Assembly (NCBI GenBank): GCA_020436955.1
Contig: JAGQWW010000205.1
Span: 1 to 5,493, forward strand
DNA length: 5,493 nt
Origin: Saprospiraceae bacterium
GTDB taxonomy: Bacteria > Bacteroidota > Bacteroidia > Chitinophagales > Saprospiraceae
Direction of reading: 5' to 3'
Shown: one piece after another, positions 1 to 5,493 of the stretch
Layout: each line of letters begins with the position of its first letter
Position numbering within the stretch: the stretch's first letter is position 1
The notes under the pieces: generated by a model
What the model was told of the DNA's origin: nothing
Seen by the model: only the letters and a program-made list of their open reading frames with translations
Databases searched by the model: none
Position numbers and translations under genes: made by a program

Positions 1-1559
1 TTTTTGACAAACTCAGTATACATCTTATAGATGGTTTGCTGAGAAAATCTTCGGTCGTATAATTTATCTACCGGAATATTGACATCTTTTAATAACCATT
101 TGACTTTTCTAAATTGATTGTAGCGGATTTTTGCATCGGGATTAAATTCATACTCCCCATCAATTACACCAATGGCCCTTGCTGTAGAATTGCCATTTGA
201 AATGAAAACGATATCTCCTTTTTTCATCCAAAACTTAAAACATTTGACAGCAAATATTTCAAATGAAGATTCAGGTGTTACCCCTTGGTTGTTAAAAGCA
301 TTTTCAATTTGATTTTCTTCTTTTACATTTTCGAAATTCACATTTTGGCCCCACCCCATTGCCAGACAGTTATTATCTATGCAATAATGGTATATTGGAT
401 TGTCTTCATCCCTGTGGGTATCCCCAAGTGACATTTTGTAAAATCCTGTGGAATCCAGGTTTGGCAGATCACCTTTCTTAAATTGAATATTTTGTTTCTC
501 ACTATCAAAAGCCTGATAATCCCTTGCTCTCTTTGCTACTTCTTTGAAAATTCCATCTATAACATCATACTTGATATCGCCTGAAGTCCTTTCATTTTCA
601 CTTTGCATATTATCTATAACAGGCTTAATACCTTCAATAAAATCTTCGTATGAAAATGACTGATGAAAAGTGATAAAATTAATTTGGCCAGCTTTTACAT
701 AAGCTTTAAATATGCCATTTAAATCATCCCTGTCTTCATACTTTTCTTTCACTTCTTCTTCTGAAATTTCCTCTACTATGGAGATAGCCTTACTTTTCGT
801 ACTGTATGTCTTCCCTGTGCCTGGAGGACCATATAAAATCTGATTCAATGCCGGGGATCTAAAAACTTCCTTGACCGATTTTTCGCTTTCAAATTTATCA
901 ACTGGCTCTTCCTCAGGGAAAAAAGATTGTATAAGTTTCCGACCTTCTTCGGCAGCCACTCCATAATGTACTAAGTGATCAATATCGAGAGAGGACAACT
1001 TTGGATCTACTTTCTTGAGGTAATCAAATGCCGCTGAAAGCTGTTGATACTTTTCTTTTACGGATGTTCTTTTTGTGGTAAGATTAATCCCAAAGCGTTT
1101 AAAGAATTTGGAGGTCTTATTATTCCAAAGAGGTAGTTTATCAGGAAATTGAGCATAAAATAATGGGGTCCAAAATGATTTGGAAAATTTTGGGATTCTC
1201 CTCCCACCATCCAAAATCTCTTCTGCTATTTCATAAGGACTTTTATTAGCCTCAATTAAATGCAAAAGATTGAGTTTGATTTTTTCCTGAGCGTCACTTA
1301 TTGTTTCATCTCCCAATTGGATATAAACAGGTCCATCAATTTGCTTGGATCTACTATACTCCTTTATTCCCTTTATAAACTCTTCCTCCTCAATACTTTT
1401 TAAACGAGCCTTGTTTAATAATTCCTCCTTTTTTTCTCGAATAAACTTCTCCATATCTTTCGAATGCTCCCCCTCCTTTTCTTCCTTTCTGGTCCATTCA
1501 TGATAGGCATCGGTGAGTTGCTTTAGCTGTTGGTCGCTGATGTTAAAAGGGTTGGTCAT
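1..1559 (-). CDS. McrB-like AAA+ ATPase with inserted EVE-like domain, C-terminus beyond window
   Basis: This is probably the motor subunit of a type IV (McrBC-like) restriction system, which in the known family uses NTP hydrolysis to drive an McrC nuclease against modified DNA. Visible are 519 codons with no stop. A charged, probably helical stretch (about residues 15-65) is followed by a helical domain of unknown function containing FWTPLFY (129-135) and PLWNN (143-147). The AAA+ core begins near 235 with Walker A GPPGTGKT (244-251, Lys250), then the McrB-family segment TFHQSFSYEDFIEGIKP (297-313) and GIFKEVAKRARD (336-347). The expected Walker B does not follow directly. A domain resembling EVE/PUA-like folds (about 373-490) intervenes, then FSQQTIY (505-511), and the window ends. 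Walker B, sensor and any GTPase-type MNxxDR motif lie outside, so ATP versus GTP use cannot be judged. The ATG at 1559 is the earliest possible start because an in-frame stop lies at 1563-1565. The gene follows hsdR after 88 bp on the same strand. Family assignment is strong; exact function is inferred. It is already longer than E. coli McrB (about 460 aa). Confidence 0.88.
   Translation of the reverse strand, partial: MTNPFNISDQQLKQLTDAYHEWTRKEEKEGEHSKDMEKFIREKKEELLNKARLKSIEEEEFIKGIKEYSRSKQIDGPVYIQLGDETISDAQEKIKLNLLHLIEANKSPYEIAEEILDGGRRIPKFSKSFWTPLFYAQFPDKLPLWNNKTSKFFKRFGINLTTKRTSVKEKYQQLSAAFDYLKKVDPKLSSLDIDHLVHYGVAAEEGRKLIQSFFPEEEPVDKFESEKSVKEVFRSPALNQILYGPPGTGKTYSTKSKAISIVEEISEEEVKEKYEDRDDLNGIFKAYVKAGQINFITFHQSFSYEDFIEGIKPVIDNMQSENERTSGDIKYDVIDGIFKEVAKRARDYQAFDSEKQNIQFKKGDLPNLDSTGFYKMSLGDTHRDEDNPIYHYCIDNNCLAMGWGQNVNFENVKEENQIENAFNNQGVTPESSFEIFAVKCFKFWMKKGDIVFISNGNSTARAIGVIDGEYEFNPDAKIRYNQFRKVKWLLKDVNIPVDKLYDRRFSQQTIYKMYTEFVK
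90..443 (-). other. EVE/PUA-like domain inserted within the AAA+ core
   Basis: This covers about residues 373-490 of the McrB-like protein. It opens with FYKMSLGDTHR (373 onward), continues through a CLAMGWG segment, then FWMKKGDIVFI (443 onward), AIGVIDGEY (462-470) and RKVKWL (484-489). The pattern of a 'K-x-S-L-G' opening, a 'GWG' turn, 'KxGDIV', 'aIGxIxGxY' and a final 'RxVxWL' is one I associate with the EVE-like/PUA-superfamily module found in many McrB-family ATPases. Related EVE, YTH and ASCH domains bind modified bases or RNA. No ligand can be deduced here. The domain sits between the FHQSFSYEDF segment and the still unseen Walker B, so it looks like an insertion into the ATPase fold and not a terminal fusion. 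The fold assignment is by motif resemblance only. Confidence 0.6.
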
Positions 1560-1573
1560 GATTTAAAATTTAG

Positions 1574-1579
1574 TTTCCT
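1574..1579 (-). promoter_or_regulatory. Weak, distant ribosome-binding-like AGGAAA before the McrB-like gene
   Basis: AGGAAA on the minus strand lies 14 nt before the ATG at 1559, further than the usual 5-9 nt. It therefore may contribute little, and the very AT-rich leader may matter more, as is common in Bacteroidota. No closer purine-rich site is visible. It is part of a 9-mer (AGGAAACTA) that also occurs just before hsdR. Confidence 0.3.
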
Positions 1580-1580
1580 A

Positions 1581-1599
1581 AAATGCCAAATTGGCATTT
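1581..1599. repeat. Perfect 19-bp dyad (9-bp arms, 1-bp centre), candidate operator or small hairpin
   Basis: The arms AAATGCCAA and TTGGCATTT are exact reverse complements around a single central base. The dyad lies in the 88-bp gap between hsdR and the McrB-like gene, with 21 nt between its edge and the ATG at 1559. The shape fits a site for a dimeric regulator. As RNA it could form a 7-bp stem with a 5-nt loop. Only a short U stretch (4 U, partly in the stem) follows on the coding strand, so it is a poor intrinsic terminator. No regulator gene is in the window, so the role is unknown. The rest of the gap (1600-1647) shows no recognisable promoter or terminator. Confidence 0.5.
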
Positions 1600-1647
1600 C
1601 AAATAATGAATGATCGCTTACATGTTCTTTTTAAACCTACATTTCAC

Positions 1648-4600
1648 TCACCCCACCCCCTCAGCATTCCCATTTATCCGGTCGATAATAGAGAAAATTT
1701 TGGCTGTGCTGGTGTTATCAAATAACCCGACTAAACTTTTGGGGTCAATACTGGTGTAGGGGGATTCAAACAACATCCTGGGGTCGATATACCCCTGATG
1801 GGTGAAGTGGTCGATGATGGTTTCTATAAACTTTTGTTGGTCACTGCTTAGATTTCCTTTTTCAAGGAATGTGCTGAACTCCTGCATGGCCGCATTTCGG
1901 TCGAGACCAAGGATGCTGCGGATGAAAAGACCAAGCGGTTTATCTGTGTCCAGCGCTTTTTGGAAGTCTTCCCGGGTGCCTCGCTCGTCACCGTCAAACA
2001 GGAACCCCTCCAATTGTTCCAGCTCGTGCTGGGTGATGGGTTGGTTTTTAAACAGCTTGCTAATGACCAGGTAATCACGATTTCTCTCTACGTAGGCACG
2101 TACTTTGTCCAAGTAATTCTGTGGAGTTGTTGGTAACAAAACTTCTTCTACCTGACCTGTTTCGTCCATCAGGTCTTCTATATCCATAATGACCTTTGAT
2201 TGGCCATTTCCTTTCAATAGATTCATCAAATGACGAAGTTCGACCCGGATGTGCTCCAAGTCGGGTAGTGCAACAGAAGACCAATACTCATCTCGCATGA
2301 GGCTGGTAAGCAAACTCAACTTATCTTGTACTGCCGGTATGTTGCTCATGGTGAGCAACCTCTCAGCTCGTCTTTGTAAGTTTTGTTGCATCTTCCCAAA
2401 GCCGGGATCTTCAGTAGCCATGGCAAGCTGCATCCTCAACATGAGATAATCAAACAGCTTGGCTTTTTCATCAGGATCTTCCAGGAATACTAATTTGCCA
2501 ATGTTCAAAGACAACTCATTGACACGGCTCAGGCCCAAATCATTCCATGCTTCCCGGTTAGAGAATCCTTCTATAAGTCCCAATCGTTGTCGTACCCTGA
2601 AATTTTCATTTCTTTGACTGTATAGTGCCAGTACCATTTGATGGCAATTATCCAATAATTGGTTTCGATAAGCCTGGTAACCGTCTTCCAAAAACTGGTG
2701 GCCTCTTAAGGCTTCTGCCAATTGCATTTGAATCTCAAACAATCGATGGCTGATGCTCCTTTGCTCAAAACCGGAGACACCCTCCGGATTGATTTCGAAA
2801 AACTCAAAATTGAGGCAGCAATCGAAAATGAAAAAATGCTCCTTGTCTTTTCCGGGGCCAAACAAATCAGTACACAATCGGGTACCCCGGCCTATCATCT
2901 GCCAAAATTTAGCCTTGGAATACACTGGCTTAAAAAAGACCAGGTTGACAACTTCCGGTACGTCAATACCGGTGTCCAACATATCGACAGAGACCGCTAT
3001 TTGGGGATTTTGCTCAGGGGTTTTGAATTTCTTTATAGCATCCTCTGCATATTTGTTTCGATAGGAAATCACCTCGGTCAACAGCCCTCGATATTGCGGA
3101 AATTGCTCGTTGAAAACCTCCTCTATCAGTTCAGCATGGTCCTGGTTTTTGGCGAAAATGATGGTCTTGCCTATTTTATCACCGGACTCTATCTTGATAC
3201 CCTTGTCCATCAGGGTATTCAGTATCTTTCGGATGGTGTCTTTGTTAAACAGCCATTTATTGATGGCGGCAGCATCGATTTCTTCCGGCACCTCTTCGCC
3301 CAGCATAGCAAAGGCATTTTCAAATTGCTCCCTGTCTTCTTCCGGTAGCTCATTGTATTTGATACCTCTTTGTAAAAAAGTCGTCGGAACTGATAACTTT
3401 TTGGGCGGCACCAGGTATTGGTCAGTCACAGCCTGATCCAACTCGTAATAATAGGTTGGATTGCCGACTTCACAATCAAAAGCGTGATAGGTATCACGAT
3501 GTGTTTCGTCATGTGGCGTAGCAGTCAGACCGAGCAACAAGGCATCGAAATAAAGGAATATGTCTTCGTATTTTTTATAAATCGACCGATGGGCTTCATC
3601 TACTATGATGAGGTCAAAATGCCCGACTCCATACAAAGGTTTTCCTTCCGAACGGGCTTCGTCAATGCGATTGAGCATGGTCGGATAAGTGGAAAATACC
3701 AGTCGATGAGCTTCGTTGTCTTCCTGTTTGGTAAGATTTACTGAAGAAAGACTGGGTAGATGGGTCGTAAAACTATTATGAGCTTGCTTTACAAGTTCGT
3801 TTCTGTCTGCCAGAAACAAAACACGTTTTACCCAATTGGCTTTCAATAGCATTTCTACCAGGGCTATGGCAGTGCGCGTTTTGCCGGTACCGGTAGCCAT
3901 CACAAGGAGTGCTTTGCGTTTATTCCCGCTTAAATCGCCTTCAAAATCAGCTACCCAGGCTTCTGCGACTCTTTTCATGGCTTCTTCCTGGTAGTACCGA
4001 CCAGCTATGTCTTTATTGATGGAAATACTGCGCAGGTCTTTGCGAGACATCCTCCTTTCGATTAAAGCCTCCAGTTCGTCTTTTCTGAAAAAGCCGGCGA
4101 CCTGTCTGGGTGGATAAAAGCTGTCATCCCAAAACCAGGTCTCAAATCCATTGGTATAAAAAATCAGGGGGCGTCTGCCGTATTTTGCCTCCAGGGCATC
4201 TGCATAAATTACCGCTTGACGTTTCCCTTCTTTAGGATTTTTGGTAGTCCGTTTGGCTTCAATTACAGCCAGTGGCAAACCGTCATCGCCCCACAATACG
4301 TAATCGACAAATCCCTTTCCGGTCCGGTTCATATGCGTAGGCATATTGTCCAGCTCAAACTCTTTGATGTGTTTACCACTCAAATCCCAGCCTACTGCTT
4401 CTAACTCTACATCGATGTACAACTTGCGTGTAGCAGCTTCCGACACCGCAGAAACCGGCTGAGGCAGGTTTTTATTCTGAGCTTTAAGGGCTGCGATTTT
4501 TTCCTGGTCCTGGTGCAGTACCAATAAGCGTTGCTCATTGGCCTGTATCTCAGCCATCTGCTGAGCGATGATTCGCTTTTGGGCTTCAAAGGTGTTTTTC

Positions 4601-5064
4601 GCTTCCTTTTTTTCAGCCAATCCTACTTCCTGGGCGGTTTGTTGAGGTATGATCGACTCATCAAATGCCCCTTCATAAGGCTGATCGGTATAGGTGCGTG
4701 TAATGTATTTGAAAAAATTGTGCAGGTATTGTGCGGCAGCCAGGGCTTGTTCTTGTCGTATCAGTCTTTTGTGGGTAGCATTGTTACCAATCTCGCGAAT
4801 CATTTCCAGCTCGCGGATGATGTGTTGGGGGACATCCCTGGTGAAGCAATTGGCCCGTAGTTTGGCAGCGATGGTATTTTTAAAGGGCAACTCAAACTCG
4901 AGGTCGATGGCATACATCCAATTGACCATCAGCTCCATAGACTGTCGGAAGAGGATACCGGCTATGACAGGCTTGGTATAAATATGTTGTTCTCCATCTA
5001 CAGCAGCATCCTGCACGGGTTTCCATGCATCTTTGGAATCGATGAAGTGAAAATTAGTATTCAT
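1648..5064 (-). CDS. hsdR: Type I restriction enzyme R subunit (HsdR), complete
   Basis: This is the restriction and DNA-translocation subunit of a type I R-M complex. It joins HsdM2-HsdS, pumps DNA using ATP and cuts distant from the site when the target is unmethylated. Domains in order: a DUF4145-type helical domain (about 5-130, with REIGNNATH at 90-98); a probable coiled-coil linker (about 150-200); the HSDR_N nuclease with a PD-(D/E)xK core (Asp254, Glu269-Ala-Lys271, and QxxxY at Gln283/Tyr287); and an SF2 helicase motor with Walker A ATGTGKT (390-396), DEAH (489-492), TATP (514-517), KTIIFAKN (633-640), DMLDTGIDVPE (694-704) and QMIGRGTR (722-729). A C-terminal region like the EcoEI R C-domain (about 970-1120) follows. 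All catalytic motifs are intact. The 1138-aa length and layout match EcoKI/EcoEI-type subunits. The ATG is the first start after an in-frame stop at 5095-5097. It follows hsdS after 51 bp, probably in one transcript. Its GC (about 48% in sampled lines) exceeds that of both neighbours. Confidence 0.97.
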   Translation of the reverse strand: MNTNFHFIDSKDAWKPVQDAAVDGEQHIYTKPVIAGILFRQSMELMVNWMYAIDLEFELPFKNTIAAKLRANCFTRDVPQHIIRELEMIREIGNNATHKRLIRQEQALAAAQYLHNFFKYITRTYTDQPYEGAFDESIIPQQTAQEVGLAEKKEAKNTFEAQKRIIAQQMAEIQANEQRLLVLHQDQEKIAALKAQNKNLPQPVSAVSEAATRKLYIDVELEAVGWDLSGKHIKEFELDNMPTHMNRTGKGFVDYVLWGDDGLPLAVIEAKRTTKNPKEGKRQAVIYADALEAKYGRRPLIFYTNGFETWFWDDSFYPPRQVAGFFRKDELEALIERRMSRKDLRSISINKDIAGRYYQEEAMKRVAEAWVADFEGDLSGNKRKALLVMATGTGKTRTAIALVEMLLKANWVKRVLFLADRNELVKQAHNSFTTHLPSLSSVNLTKQEDNEAHRLVFSTYPTMLNRIDEARSEGKPLYGVGHFDLIIVDEAHRSIYKKYEDIFLYFDALLLGLTATPHDETHRDTYHAFDCEVGNPTYYYELDQAVTDQYLVPPKKLSVPTTFLQRGIKYNELPEEDREQFENAFAMLGEEVPEEIDAAAINKWLFNKDTIRKILNTLMDKGIKIESGDKIGKTIIFAKNQDHAELIEEVFNEQFPQYRGLLTEVISYRNKYAEDAIKKFKTPEQNPQIAVSVDMLDTGIDVPEVVNLVFFKPVYSKAKFWQMIGRGTRLCTDLFGPGKDKEHFFIFDCCLNFEFFEINPEGVSGFEQRSISHRLFEIQMQLAEALRGHQFLEDGYQAYRNQLLDNCHQMVLALYSQRNENFRVRQRLGLIEGFSNREAWNDLGLSRVNELSLNIGKLVFLEDPDEKAKLFDYLMLRMQLAMATEDPGFGKMQQNLQRRAERLLTMSNIPAVQDKLSLLTSLMRDEYWSSVALPDLEHIRVELRHLMNLLKGNGQSKVIMDIEDLMDETGQVEEVLLPTTPQNYLDKVRAYVERNRDYLVISKLFKNQPITQHELEQLEGFLFDGDERGTREDFQKALDTDKPLGLFIRSILGLDRNAAMQEFSTFLEKGNLSSDQQKFIETIIDHFTHQGYIDPRMLFESPYTSIDPKSLVGLFDNTSTAKIFSIIDRINGNAEGVG

Positions 5065-5068
5065 ATAG

Positions 5069-5074
5069 TTTCCT
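5069..5074 (-). promoter_or_regulatory. Probable ribosome-binding site of hsdR (AGGAAA)
   Basis: AGGAAA lies 4 nt before the ATG at 5064 on the minus strand. Together with the in-frame stop at 5095-5097 and the absence of any ATG between, it supports this hsdR start. The match to a full Shine-Dalgarno sequence is only partial. Confidence 0.5.
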
Positions 5075-5115
5075 GCTGTAGCAAAAATTGGTCCTTAAAT
5101 ATGGATATTTTCAGT

Positions 5116-5493
5116 TTAGGAAAAAATATTACCCGATAAGCTTTCCTTGAAATTTATTATTTCAATCATTTCGTTTTCAATGGCTTTCCTATTTGAAAAA
5201 ATTTCGCCTATTACTTCTGCAAACCTATCCTGCTTTTTAATAGGTGGATAGATAATCTTTATTCTTTTTATTTCCTTTAAACTTAAAAACTGTTGAGCTC
5301 CTCCCAAACCTGCTATAAATCGAACCTTATTAAAAAAAGTTGGAAAGTTTAATAGTGGTTCGCAAAACTCAGGGTTTAATTTTTGATGATTAAATTTTAA
5401 CAAAGCAACATTTTTCATGCTGAACTCATACTGAACTCTATTCATAGCTGCATTTCCAACATTTGCACCAATGTTTGTTAAAAGTATGTCACC
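5116..5493 (-). CDS. hsdS: Type I restriction specificity subunit (HsdS), C-terminal 125 residues
   Basis: This is the DNA-recognition subunit shared by the type I methyltransferase and the restriction complex; each of its two target-recognition domains (TRDs) reads half of a bipartite site. The open frame runs through the right window edge, so the ATG at 5445 is an internal Met and not the start. Counting from the edge, visible residues show GDILLTNIGANVGNAAM (1-17), the usual TRD beta-strand segment; then FSMKNVALL (24-32); IAGLGGAQQFLSLKEIKRI (60-78); and IYPPIKKQ (81-88), the family's 'LPPLxEQ' signature that ends a TRD. A helix (about 89-118) follows, equivalent to the distal conserved spacer helix, and the protein ends NFKESLSGNIFS, close to the usual HsdS C-terminus. 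Full HsdS proteins are about 400-450 aa, so roughly 300 residues are probably outside; a single-TRD half subunit cannot be excluded. The target sequence cannot be predicted. Sampled GC is about 32%. Confidence 0.92.
   Translation of the reverse strand, partial: GDILLTNIGANVGNAAMNRVQYEFSMKNVALLKFNHQKLNPEFCEPLLNFPTFFNKVRFIAGLGGAQQFLSLKEIKRIKIIYPPIKKQDRFAEVIGEIFSNRKAIENEMIEIINFKESLSGNIFS

Noticed and set aside
1560..1647. A Bacteroidota-type promoter (TTG ... TAnnTTTG) before the McrB-like gene
   Set aside because: TAAATTTT on the minus strand (1564-1571) matches 7 of 8 positions of the -7 element, but the nearest upstream TTG elements are at the wrong spacing (about 27 or 14 nt instead of about 19-21) and the site is too close to the start codon.
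2722..3348. 208-codon open frame on the plus strand
   Set aside because: It lies wholly inside hsdR, antisense to the helicase core with its intact motifs. The translation shows no recognisable domain, and the other plus-strand frames inside hsdR are similar shadows.
4407..4589. Minus-strand 60-codon frame, and the others at 1848-2078 and 2075-2284
   Set aside because: They are alternate-frame shadows within hsdR with low-complexity, Ser/Arg-rich translations and no independent start signals.
5097..5110. AT-rich inverted repeat (AAATAT / ATATTT, 2-bp centre) between hsdS and hsdR
   Set aside because: The arms are six A/T bases only and no T-run follows. This is expected by chance in AT-rich sequence and is not a credible terminator.
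5116..5445. A short 109-aa gene starting at the ATG at 5445
   Set aside because: The same frame stays open to the window edge and its upstream codons (GDILLTNIGANVGNAA) are typical HsdS TRD sequence, so this Met is internal.

Overview
The window holds part of a bacterial restriction (immigration-control) locus, with everything coded on the minus strand. Read in the direction of transcription (high to low coordinates) the order is: the 3' end of a type I specificity gene (hsdS, cut by the right window edge), a complete type I restriction/translocase gene (hsdR, 1138 aa), and the first 519 codons of a long McrB-like AAA+ ATPase (cut by the left edge). The gaps are 51 bp (hsdS to hsdR) and 88 bp (hsdR to the McrB-like gene). 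I see no tRNA, rRNA, CRISPR array, insertion sequence or plus-strand gene.

The low to moderate GC, the short AT-rich gaps, weak Shine-Dalgarno sequences and the style of the proteins suggest Bacteroidota. This is an inference from general appearance, with no phylogenetic marker in the window. Base composition is uneven: hand-counted 60-base lines give about 48% GC in hsdR but only about 27-33% in the McrB-like gene and hsdS. This suggests the locus was assembled from parts with different histories.

How the genes would work together: HsdS carries the DNA-recognition domains and joins HsdM (not in view, probably further upstream beyond the right edge) to form the methyltransferase. HsdR adds the nuclease and translocase, so unmethylated foreign DNA is cut. 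The McrB-like protein belongs to the motor family of type IV (modification-dependent) restriction and normally pairs with an McrC-type nuclease, which would be expected just beyond the left edge. Together they could cover both unmodified and modified invading DNA.

The most interesting part is the McrB-like protein. Its AAA+ core is interrupted, after the Walker A motif and the FHQSFSYEDF segment and before any Walker B motif, by about 150 residues that resemble an EVE/PUA-like ligand-reading domain. A perfect 19-bp dyad just upstream of this gene is a candidate control element.
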